A stretch of 64,000 nucleotides of DNA from Gammaproteobacteria bacterium (GTDB lineage: Bacteria > Pseudomonadota > Gammaproteobacteria > Steroidobacterales > Steroidobacteraceae), in assembly GCA_005878835.1 (NCBI GenBank), contig VBMV01000052.1, forward strand, positions 62,001-126,000, given 5' to 3'. Position numbers and translations under genes: made by a program. The notes under the pieces were generated by a model that saw only the letters and a list, made by a program, of their open reading frames with translations, was not told where the DNA came from and made no database searches. The number at the start of each line of letters is the position of its first letter. The first letter of the stretch is position 1. This document shows, in pieces, positions 47,363-55,136 of the stretch.

Positions 47363-47527
47363 GCAATTGCATCCAAGGCTTGACCTGTAGTGATGGCTGG
47401 AGGTGTCTCTTTACCCGATAGTAGGATAGCTACCAATCAGTATGGTCGAGGCCCGGGCGAGCGGTCAACGCGCACCAGGGGCCCGCCGCCGCCCGCCGCC
47501 GCAGTCACGCTGCGGCCGCCGCGCCGC

Positions 47528-47533
47528 TATAAT
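47528..47533 (+). promoter_or_regulatory. -10 box (TATAAT) of the tetR gene
   Basis: Perfect TATAAT at 47528-47533, 12 bases before the ATG at 47546. This implies a transcript leader of only about six bases and no room for a normal ribosome site. No strong -35 element is seen. Confidence 0.5.
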
Positions 47534-47545
47534 ACTCCCGCAGCG

Positions 47546-48280
47546 ATGAACAGCCGCCGTGCCAGCCCGCCCGCCGCGGGCAAACAACCTGAAACCGCCG
47601 CCTCCCCCTGGCGGGCGAGCCGCGAGCGGCTGCGCGACCGGGCGGTGAAGCGCGAGGCGGTGATTCGCGCCGCCGCCCGCGAGTTCAACCGCAAGGGCTA
47701 CCACAACACCTCCCTCGATGACATCGCGGCCCGGCTCGAAGTCACCAAGCCCACGGTCTACTACTACGTCACCAGCAAGGAGCAGCTGCTGTTCCAGTGC
47801 TTCGTGGCGGGAGTGGAGCAGATCCGGGCGGCGTTTCGCGACGTGCGCCACCTCGAGGTGCCGGCGCGCGAGCGCCTCAACGCCGTGCTGCGGCATTACG
47901 GCGAGGCGGTGGCATCCGAATTCGGCTGGTGCATGGTGCGCGCCGAGGACCAGGACCTGTCCCCGGCGATGAGTCGCCACATCAAGGCCCTCAAATCCGA
48001 GATCGATCACGGCATCCGGCGCCTCATCCGCGAGGGTGTGCAGGACGGCTCCATTCAGCCGTGCGACCCGAAGATGACCGCGTTCGCGCTCGCCGGCGCG
48101 CTCAACTGGATTGCACACTGGTATCGCGAGGACCACAGCCTCACCGGTGCGCAGATCGCCGCGGCGTTCGTCGCGGTGTTCGAAGGCGGGCTGCGGCCGC
48201 GCGCCGGCAGCGCCCCGCTCGCCGTGCGCCGCGGCACGCGCCGCCGCGCACGCCGCCCCGCGCAAGCCGTGGCCCGCTGA
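47546..48280 (+). CDS. TetR/AcrR-family transcriptional regulator
   Basis: 244 residues from the ATG at 47546. N-terminal TetR helix-turn-helix: REAVIRAAAREFNRKGYHNT then SLDDIAARLEVTKPTVYYYV and TSKEQLLFQCF (about residues 35-80). C-terminal ligand domain with a TetR_C-like core (GALNWIAHWYREDHSLTGAQ). Ends in a basic Arg-rich tail. Divergent from icmF and followed 29 bases later by the thiolase, so it likely controls the acyl-CoA catabolic genes. Probable acyl-CoA or organic-acid ligand (inference). Confidence 0.9.
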   Translation: MNSRRASPPAAGKQPETAASPWRASRERLRDRAVKREAVIRAAAREFNRKGYHNTSLDDIAARLEVTKPTVYYYVTSKEQLLFQCFVAGVEQIRAAFRDVRHLEVPARERLNAVLRHYGEAVASEFGWCMVRAEDQDLSPAMSRHIKALKSEIDHGIRRLIREGVQDGSIQPCDPKMTAFALAGALNWIAHWYREDHSLTGAQIAAAFVAVFEGGLRPRAGSAPLAVRRGTRRRARRPAQAVAR

Positions 48281-48309
48281 ACGACCCCCGCAAACCTGGA
48301 GGCTCCAAC

Positions 48310-49491
48310 ATGTCCAATCAGGATGTAGTCATCGTCTCCGCCAAGCGCACTCCGATCGGCGCGTTCCAGGGTGCGCTCACGCCCCTCACGGCGGTACAGC
48401 TGGGCGCCGCGGCCGCGAAGGCCGCCATCGCCGCCGCCGGCATCGACGCGGCCGAGCTTCACGAGGTGATCATGGGATGCGTGCTGCCGGCCGGCCTCGG
48501 CCAGGCGCCTGCGCGCCAGGCGGCGCTCGGCGCCGGCGTGCCGGTCGGCGTGCCATGCACCACGGTCAACAAGATGTGTGGCTCGGGGCTGAAGGCCGTG
48601 ATGCTCGCCGCGGACCAGATTCGCGCCGCTTCCGCCCAGGTGGTGCTCGCCGGCGGGCTCGAGTCCATGAGCAACGCGCCGTATCTGCTGCCGAAGGCGC
48701 GCAGCGGCTACCGCATGGGCCACGGCGAGATCCTCGATCACATGTTCTACGACGGCCTGCAGAGCCCCTTCGACGGCAAGGCCATGGGGTGCTTTGCCGA
48801 CTCCACCGCCAGCAAATACAACTTCACGCGCGCACAGCAGGATGCCTTCGCCACCGAGTCGGTGCGGCGCGCCACGCAGGCCCTGCAGGGCGGCGAGTTC
48901 GACCTCGAGGTCACGCCCCTGACGGTGAAGGGCCGCAAGGGCGAGACGGTCATCGCACGCGATGAGACGCCCGGCACCTGTGACGTGAGCAAAATTGCCA
49001 CGATGAAGCCCGCGTTCAACAAGGACGGGACCGTCACGGCCGCCAGCTCCTCCTCCATCTCCGACGGTGCCGCGGCGCTGGTGCTGATGAGCGCCGCGGC
49101 GGCGCGCGAGCGCGGCGCCAAGCCCCTCGCCCGGGTGCTGGCCTACGCCAGCCACGCCCAGGAACCGGAGTGGTTCACCACCGCGCCCGTCGGCGCGATC
49201 CGCAAGGTCCTCACGCAACTCGGCTGGAAGCCGCACGATGCCGATCTGTACGAGATCAACGAGGCTTTCGCGGTGGTCACCATGGCCGCCATGCGCGACA
49301 TCGACATCGATCATGCGCGGGTGAACGTCAACGGCGGGGCCTGCGCGCTCGGTCATCCGATCGGGGCGACCGGGGCGCGTATCCTGACCACGCTGGTGCA
49401 CGCGCTGCGCCGCCGCGGCGCCAAGCGCGGCATCGCCTCCCTGTGCATCGGCGGAGGCGAGGCGGTGGCCCTGGCCGTAGAGCTCCTCTAG
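48310..49491 (+). CDS. Acetyl-CoA acetyltransferase (thiolase)
   Basis: 393 residues. Cleaves acetoacetyl-CoA (or a longer 3-ketoacyl-CoA) with CoA, or condenses acetyl-CoA. Catalytic residues are in place: nucleophilic Cys in NKMCGSGLKAVM at about residue 90, then NEAFAVV, the His in NGGACALGHPIGATGARIL and the second Cys in SLCIGGGEAVAL. Length and motifs fit the biosynthetic/degradative AtoB-PhaA type. Between tetR and the SDR gene in a likely operon. Confidence 0.93.
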   Translation: MSNQDVVIVSAKRTPIGAFQGALTPLTAVQLGAAAAKAAIAAAGIDAAELHEVIMGCVLPAGLGQAPARQAALGAGVPVGVPCTTVNKMCGSGLKAVMLAADQIRAASAQVVLAGGLESMSNAPYLLPKARSGYRMGHGEILDHMFYDGLQSPFDGKAMGCFADSTASKYNFTRAQQDAFATESVRRATQALQGGEFDLEVTPLTVKGRKGETVIARDETPGTCDVSKIATMKPAFNKDGTVTAASSSSISDGAAALVLMSAAAARERGAKPLARVLAYASHAQEPEWFTTAPVGAIRKVLTQLGWKPHDADLYEINEAFAVVTMAAMRDIDIDHARVNVNGGACALGHPIGATGARILTTLVHALRRRGAKRGIASLCIGGGEAVALAVELL

Positions 49492-49514
49492 CCGCTCACC
49501 TGCAAGGGGGTTAC

Positions 49515-50282
49515 GTGAAGATCCAAGACGCACGCGCCGTCATCACCGGCGGCGCCTCGGGCCTCGGCCACGCGGTGGCGCGCCACATCGCCGCCCAGGG
49601 CGGCAGGGCCGTCATCCTCGACGTGCAGGAAGGGCCCGGCCGGGCTGCGGCCGCGGCGCTGGGCGCGAATGCGAGTTTCATGCGTTGCGATGTAACCTCC
49701 GAGGCCGAGGTCAACGCGGCCATGGAGGGCGCGCACTCGCGCCTGGCAGGCCTCAACCTGCTGGTGAACTGCGCCGGTGTGATCGGCGCCGGGCGGGTGC
49801 TCGGCAAGAACGGACCCATGGCGGGCGAGTTCTTCACCAAGGTGATCCACATCAACCTGATCGGCACCTTCCTGTGCGACAAGGCCGCCGCCGCCCTCAT
49901 GCAGAACAACACCCCCGGGCCCGACGGCGAGCGGGGCCTGCTGATTCACACCTCGTCAGTCGCCGCGTTCGAAGGCCAGATCGGCCAGGCGGCCTACTCC
50001 GCCACCAAGGCGGCGGTCGCCGGCATGACGCTGCCCATTGCGCGCGAGCTGGCGCGCCTTGGCATCCGCTGCGTATCGATCGCGCCCGGCATCTTTCATA
50101 CGCCCATGATGGACGGCATGTCCAAGGAAGTGCAGGACTCGCTCGCGGCGCAGGTGCCGTTCCCGGCGCGGCTCGGCAAACCGGAGGAGTTCGCGCAGCT
50201 GGTGGCGAGTGTGTTCGAGATCCCGATGTTGAATGGTGCAACGATCCGCCTGGATGGCGCGATCCGCATGCAGCCGAAGTAA
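49515..50282 (+). CDS. Short-chain dehydrogenase, 3-hydroxyacyl-CoA dehydrogenase type II-like
   Basis: 255 residues from the GTG at 49515. Rossmann motif AVITGGASGLGHAVARHIAA, NCAGVIGAG (NAG-type), and the catalytic Ser-Tyr-Lys set in HTSSVAAFEGQIGQ and AAYSATKAAVAGM. It resembles the HSD17B10/HADH-II subgroup (FEGQIGQAAYSATK, MLNGATIRLDGAIRMQP), known to act on 2-methyl-3-hydroxybutyryl-CoA in isoleucine breakdown. Follows the thiolase by 23 bases, which fits that pathway. Exact substrate inferred. Confidence 0.88.
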   Translation: MKIQDARAVITGGASGLGHAVARHIAAQGGRAVILDVQEGPGRAAAAALGANASFMRCDVTSEAEVNAAMEGAHSRLAGLNLLVNCAGVIGAGRVLGKNGPMAGEFFTKVIHINLIGTFLCDKAAAALMQNNTPGPDGERGLLIHTSSVAAFEGQIGQAAYSATKAAVAGMTLPIARELARLGIRCVSIAPGIFHTPMMDGMSKEVQDSLAAQVPFPARLGKPEEFAQLVASVFEIPMLNGATIRLDGAIRMQPK

Positions 50283-50319
50283 TCGCCGCCTTTCGGCGGC
50301 AGCGGCGCAGGGGCAGGCA

Positions 50320-51987
50320 GTGACCGACGCAGGCAGCGCAGCGAGCGCGATCGAGCGCGAGGTCATGCGATATGACGTCGTCATCGTGGGCGCGGGTCCT
50401 GCGGGCCTGGCGTGTGCGATCCGCCTGAAGCAGCTCAAGCCCGCCGCCAGCGTGTGCGTTCTGGAGAAAGCCTCGGCGGTCGGTGCCCACTCGCTCTCGG
50501 GCGCGGTGCTCGAGCCCGCGCCGCTCGAGCGGCTGCTGCCGGAGTGGCGCCGCGAGTACCCCGGCATGAAGGTGCCGGCGGCGGAGGACGACTTCCGCAT
50601 CCTCACCCGCAGCGGCTCCTTCAGGCCGGTTCCCGCTTCGCTGCTGAAGCTGCTGCCGCGCTCGATGACCTACTCGACGCCGTTCGACAACCACGGCAAC
50701 TACATCATCTCGCTCGGGCAGCTCACGCCGTGGCTCGCCGCCAAGGCCGAGGGCGCCGGCGTGGAGGTGTTCGCGGGTTTTGCCGCCGCGCAGGCCGTGT
50801 TCGACGAGCGCGGTGCCGTCAAGGGCGTTCGCGTCGGCGACATGGGGCTGGACCGCGACGGCAAGCCCGGCCCCAACTTCACCGCCGGGGTGGAGATCCA
50901 CGCCGGCCTCACGGTGCTCGCGGAAGGCGCCCGCGGCTCGGTCTCCAGGCAGCTGATCGCGAAATTCGACCTCAGCCGCGGGCACTGCCCGCAGACCTTC
51001 GCCCTGGGGTTCAAGGAGCTGTGGCAGCTGCCCGCCGGGCGCGTGCGCCCCGGGCGCATCGAGCATGCGCTGGGCTGGCCGGCCGACCCGCACACCTACG
51101 CCGGCAGCTTCCTCTATCACCTGGATAACGACCGCGTGTACGTCGGTTACATCGTCGGCCTCGACTACCAGGATCCGCGCCTGCAGCCCTTCGAGGCCTT
51201 CCAGCAGTACAAGAATCACCCGCGCGTGAAGCGGCTGCTCGCGGGCGGGGAGATCGTCTCGGCGGGGGCGCGCACCATTGCGGCCGGCGGCTGGCAGTCG
51301 ACCCCGACACTGGAGATGCCGGGCGCGATCCTCATCGGCGATGCGGGCGGGACGCTGAACTTCGCCAAGATCAAGGGCGTGCATCAGGCGATCCGCTGCG
51401 GCGCGCTCGCCGGGGAGCACATCGCGCAAACCGGTGGCGGCAGCGGCTTCGACGCCCGGTGGCGCGCCTCCGAGGGCGGGCGCGAGCTCGAGCGGGTGCG
51501 CAACTTCAAGCCCGCGTTCAAGCGCGGCCTGTGGCTCGGGCTCGTGAACTCCGCCTGGGAGACGCTCACCGGCGGCAAATCGCCCTGGACGCTCAGGAAC
51601 AGCGCCGACTGGTCGGCGCTGCACAAGCTCGACGAATACGCCTCGCCGCAGCGGCACTGGGTCGAGCGCACGCTGCCGCCGCGTGATCGGGTGTCGTTCG
51701 TGTTCTTCGCCGGCAACGTACACCAGGAGAACCAGCCGGTGCACCTGAAAGTGGCCGACACCGGCATCTGCGCACAGCGCTGCACCCGGGAATTCGGCAA
51801 TCCGTGCGAGCGCTTCTGCCCGGCGGGCGTCTACGAGATGGTGGACGACGGCCACGGCGGGCGGCGGCTGCAGATCAACGCCGCCAACTGCGTCCACTGC
51901 AAGGCCTGCGACATCAAGGACCCGTACCAGATCATCACCTGGACCACGCCCGAAGGGGGCTCGGGGCCGAACTACCAGTCGCTGTAG
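50320..51987 (+). CDS. Electron-transfer flavoprotein:ubiquinone oxidoreductase
   Basis: 555 residues from the GTG at 50320; an inner ATG at 50365 also precedes the FAD motif. Passes electrons from acyl-CoA dehydrogenases via ETF to quinone. FAD-binding YDVVIVGAGPAGLACAIRL, VLEKASAVGAHSLSGAV, then the quinone/FAD region (GGTLNFAKIKGVHQAIRCG). The C-terminal 4Fe-4S ferredoxin part has CAQRCTREFGNPCERFCPAG, then NCVHCKACDIKDPYQIITW. All cluster cysteines are present. The partner etfAB genes are not in the window. 37 bases downstream of the SDR gene. Confidence 0.94.
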   Translation: MTDAGSAASAIEREVMRYDVVIVGAGPAGLACAIRLKQLKPAASVCVLEKASAVGAHSLSGAVLEPAPLERLLPEWRREYPGMKVPAAEDDFRILTRSGSFRPVPASLLKLLPRSMTYSTPFDNHGNYIISLGQLTPWLAAKAEGAGVEVFAGFAAAQAVFDERGAVKGVRVGDMGLDRDGKPGPNFTAGVEIHAGLTVLAEGARGSVSRQLIAKFDLSRGHCPQTFALGFKELWQLPAGRVRPGRIEHALGWPADPHTYAGSFLYHLDNDRVYVGYIVGLDYQDPRLQPFEAFQQYKNHPRVKRLLAGGEIVSAGARTIAAGGWQSTPTLEMPGAILIGDAGGTLNFAKIKGVHQAIRCGALAGEHIAQTGGGSGFDARWRASEGGRELERVRNFKPAFKRGLWLGLVNSAWETLTGGKSPWTLRNSADWSALHKLDEYASPQRHWVERTLPPRDRVSFVFFAGNVHQENQPVHLKVADTGICAQRCTREFGNPCERFCPAGVYEMVDDGHGGRRLQINAANCVHCKACDIKDPYQIITWTTPEGGSGPNYQSL

Positions 51988-52032
51988 CATTGCCGCGACC
52001 GAGCGGATGAATCGCGCACCGCGGAGCTCTCG

Positions 52033-53988
52033 ATGTCTGAACTGTGGCGACCCTCCCCCGCGCGCATCGCGGATGCGACCCTGACACGCTTCACGAGCTG
52101 CGTGAACGCGCGCCGCGGCACGCAGCTGCGTGAGTACGCCGAGCTGTACGCCTGGTCACTCGCCGAGCCCGCAGATTTCTGGAGCGAGCTGGCGCGCTTC
52201 GCGGATGTGCGCGCGGACTGGGGCGCGGGACCTGCCATCGAGCACCCCGGGCGCATGCCGGGGGCGCGCTTCTTTCCGGGCGCGCGGCTGAACTTCGCCG
52301 AGAATCTCCTGAGATTCGGCGACGATCAGCCGGCACTGGTGTTCCGCAACGAGCGCGGCACGCGCCGCACACTCTCGTACCGGGAGCTGCGGGCGCAGGT
52401 GGCGCGCGTGGCCGATGGACTGCGCTGCGCCGGGGTGGTGGCCGGTGACCGCGTCGCCGGCTTCCTGCCGAACCTGCCGGAAGCGGCCATCGCGATGCTG
52501 GCGGCGGCCAGTGTCGGCGCTACCTGGTCGTCGTGCTCGCCGGACTTCGGCGTGCGCGGCGTGCTCGAGCGCTTCGGGCAGATTCAACCCAAGGTGCTGT
52601 TCAGCGCCGACGGCTACTTCTACGCCGGCAAGCAGCTCGATTCGCTGCAGCCCATGTCAGAGGCGCTGGCTCAGCTCACCGCGGTCGAGCGCGTGGTGGT
52701 GATCCCGTATGTCGATCCGCGGCCCAACCTGGCGGCGCTGGGGCCCGCGGCCGGCCGCGCCAGCCTCTGGCAGGAGTTCGGCGTCAGCGGGGGCGCCGCA
52801 TCGTTCGCCCCGCTCCCCTTCGACCACCCGCTGTACATCCTGTATTCGTCCGGCACGACCGGCAGACCGAAGTGCATCGTGCATGGCGCCGGCGGCACGC
52901 TGCTGCAGCATCACAAGGAGCACCTGCTGCACACCGACCTGAAGCGCAGCGACCGGCTGTTCTACTTCACGACCTGTGGCTGGATGATGTGGAACTGGCT
53001 CATCAGCGGGCTCGCCTCAGGTGCGACGCTGGTGCTCTACGACGGCAGTCCCTTCCATCCGCACCCCGGCGTGCTGTGGGACATGGCGCAGCATGAGCGC
53101 ATCACGATCTTCGGCACCAGCGCCAAGTACCTCTCGGCGCTGCAGAAGGACGGCTTCGTTCCGGCGCAGGCGGTGGATCTCACGGCGCTGCGCACCGTGC
53201 TGTCCACCGGCTCGCCGCTGCTGCCGGAGAGCTTCGACTACGTCTACAGCGCCGTCAAGGCCGACCTGCAACTCGCTTCGATCTCCGGTGGCACCGACAT
53301 CGTGTCGTGCTTCGCACTCGGATGTCCGACGCGGCCGGTGTATCGGGGCGAGATCCAGTGCCGCGGACTCGGCATGGCGGTCGACATCTTCGACGACGCC
53401 GGCCGGCCGGTGCGCGGGGAGCGCGGCGAGCTGGTGTGCACGGCGCCATTCCCGTCGATGCCGGTCGGGTTCTGGAACGACCCCACGGGAGCGAAGTACC
53501 GCGCCGCCTACTTCGAGCGCTTCCCGGGTGTCTGGTGCCACGGCGACTACGCGGCGCTCACCGAGCATGACGGAGTGGTGATCTACGGGCGCTCGGATGC
53601 GGTGCTGAATCCGGGCGGTGTGCGCATCGGCACCGCGGAGATCTATGCCGCGGTCGAGAGCCTGCCGCAGATTCTCGAGGCGCTGGCGGTAGCCCAGGAC
53701 TGGCAGGGCGATGTGCGTATCGTGCTGTTCGTGCGCCTGCAGAACGGGGCCGAGCTCGACGAAGCCCTGCAGCAGCAGATCCGCTCGACCATCCGCACGC
53801 ACACCACCCCCAGGCACGTGCCGGCGAAGATCATCGCCGTGGCGGACATCCCGCGGACGCTCTCCGGCAAGGTCACCGAGCTCGCGGTGCGCAACGTGAT
53901 CCACGGCCTGCCGGTCAAGAACCTGGATGCACTCGCCAATCCGGAGGCGCTGGCGCATTTCCGCGATCTGCGCGAGCTCGGGTCCTGA
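52033..53988 (+). CDS. aacS: Acetoacetyl-CoA synthetase (acetoacetate--CoA ligase)
   Basis: 651 residues. Adenylate-forming ligase that activates acetoacetate with ATP and CoA. ATP motif [20 protein letters not shown] at about residues 273-292, the AacS-type lead-in [35 protein letters not shown] and [16 protein letters not shown]-like IFGTSAKYL, with the C-terminal lysine in [13 protein letters not shown]. Family length is about 650. With the thiolase upstream it converts acetoacetate (from leucine or tyrosine breakdown) to acetyl-CoA. Convergent with hppD. Confidence 0.94.
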   Translation: MSELWRPSPARIADATLTRFTSCVNARRGTQLREYAELYAWSLAEPADFWSELARFADVRADWGAGPAIEHPGRMPGARFFPGARLNFAENLLRFGDDQPALVFRNERGTRRTLSYRELRAQVARVADGLRCAGVVAGDRVAGFLPNLPEAAIAMLAAASVGATWSSCSPDFGVRGVLERFGQIQPKVLFSADGYFYAGKQLDSLQPMSEALAQLTAVERVVVIPYVDPRPNLAALGPAAGRASLWQEFGVSGGAASFAPLPFDHPLYILYSSGTTGRPKCIVHGAGGTLLQHHKEHLLHTDLKRSDRLFYFTTCGWMMWNWLISGLASGATLVLYDGSPFHPHPGVLWDMAQHERITIFGTSAKYLSALQKDGFVPAQAVDLTALRTVLSTGSPLLPESFDYVYSAVKADLQLASISGGTDIVSCFALGCPTRPVYRGEIQCRGLGMAVDIFDDAGRPVRGERGELVCTAPFPSMPVGFWNDPTGAKYRAAYFERFPGVWCHGDYAALTEHDGVVIYGRSDAVLNPGGVRIGTAEIYAAVESLPQILEALAVAQDWQGDVRIVLFVRLQNGAELDEALQQQIRSTIRTHTTPRHVPAKIIAVADIPRTLSGKVTELAVRNVIHGLPVKNLDALANPEALAHFRDLRELGS

Positions 53989-54032
53989 AGCGCGTGAGCG
54001 ACGCCGCTGCGAGCGCGACCGCCGCCGCGTCC

Positions 54033-54052
54033 GCCGCCGCTGCCGCGGCGGC
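54033..54052. terminator. GC hairpin between convergent aacS and hppD, possible bidirectional terminator
   Basis: GCCGCCGC (54033-54040), loop TGCC, GCGGCGGC (54045-54052): a perfect 8-bp stem with a four-base loop in the 84-base gap between convergent genes. No T-tract on either side, so strength is uncertain. Confidence 0.4.
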
Positions 54053-54071
54053 CCCGGGCGTGCTGCAAGCC

Positions 54072-55136
54072 CTAAATCACGCCGCGCCGGATCTGGTCCT
54101 GCTCGATCGATTCGAACAGGGCGCGGAAGTTGCCCTCGCCGAACCCCTCGTTGCCTTTTCTCTGGATGATCTCGAAGAAGATCGGACCGATGACATTGCG
54201 CGTGAAGATCTGCAGCAGCACTCCCTCGCCCTTCTGCGGATTGCCATCGATCAGGATGCGGCGGCTGCGCAGCTCGGTGAGCGACTCCCGATGGCCGGGC
54301 ACGCGGGCGGCGAGGTTCTCATAATAGGTGTCGGGCGTGTCCTGGAACGCGACCCCGTGCCCTCGCAGCACGTCCACCGTGCGGTAGATGTCCTCGGTCG
54401 CGAGGGCGATGTGCTGGATGCCCTCGCCGTGATACTCGCGCAGGTACTCCTCGATCTGGCTCTTGTCGTCCTGCGACTCGTTGATCGGGATGCGGATCTT
54501 GCCGCACGGACTGGTCATGGCGCGCGACAGGAGCCCGGTGCGCTCGCCCTCGATGTCGAAGTAGCGGATCTCGCGGAAGCTGAACAGCTTCTCGTAGAAG
54601 CCGGCCCAGACATCCATGCGCCCGCGGCCGACGTTGTGCGTCAGATGGTCGATCAGGGTGAGGCCTGCTCCTTCGGCCGGCGCGCGCTCGGCCGCCGCGC
54701 CCGCCACCGGGCGAAAATCCACGTCATAGATCGAGCGCTCGCCGTACAGGTCGACCAGGTAGATGAGCGAGCCGCCGATGCCCTCGATGCAGGGGATGTT
54801 GAGCTCCATGGGACCGGCGCTCTGCGGTCCGGGCCTGGCGCCCAGTTGCAGCGCCCGGCGGAACGCTGCGGCCGCGTCGCGCACCCGGAACGCCATGGCG
54901 CACGCCGAGGGACCATGCGCGCGCGCGAACGCCTGTGCGAAGGACTCAGCTTCCGCGTTGATGATGAAGTTGATCTCACCCTGGCGGTGCAGGGTGACGT
55001 TCTTGGCGCGATGGCGCGCGACCACCGGGAACCCCAGCCGCTCGAACAGCGTGCGCAGCAGCTGCGGATCCGGGGCCGTGTACTCGACGAATTCGAAGCC
55101 ATCCGTGCCCATCGGGTTGTCGTGCAGCTCGCCCAT
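54072..55136 (-). CDS. hppD: 4-Hydroxyphenylpyruvate dioxygenase
   Basis: Converts 4-hydroxyphenylpyruvate to homogentisate in tyrosine breakdown; also the entry to pyomelanin. 354 residues, usual bacterial length. Two vicinal-oxygen-chelate halves; iron ligands His in LIDHLTHNVGRGRM, His in GEGIQHIALATED and Glu in IFFEIIQRKGNEGFGEGNF. Starts one base within the stop of the upstream winged-helix/TPR gene (TGATG), so it is translationally coupled to it. No hmgA or maiA gene is in this window. Confidence 0.95.
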   Translation of the reverse strand: MGELHDNPMGTDGFEFVEYTAPDPQLLRTLFERLGFPVVARHRAKNVTLHRQGEINFIINAEAESFAQAFARAHGPSACAMAFRVRDAAAAFRRALQLGARPGPQSAGPMELNIPCIEGIGGSLIYLVDLYGERSIYDVDFRPVAGAAAERAPAEGAGLTLIDHLTHNVGRGRMDVWAGFYEKLFSFREIRYFDIEGERTGLLSRAMTSPCGKIRIPINESQDDKSQIEEYLREYHGEGIQHIALATEDIYRTVDVLRGHGVAFQDTPDTYYENLAARVPGHRESLTELRSRRILIDGNPQKGEGVLLQIFTRNVIGPIFFEIIQRKGNEGFGEGNFRALFESIEQDQIRRGVI

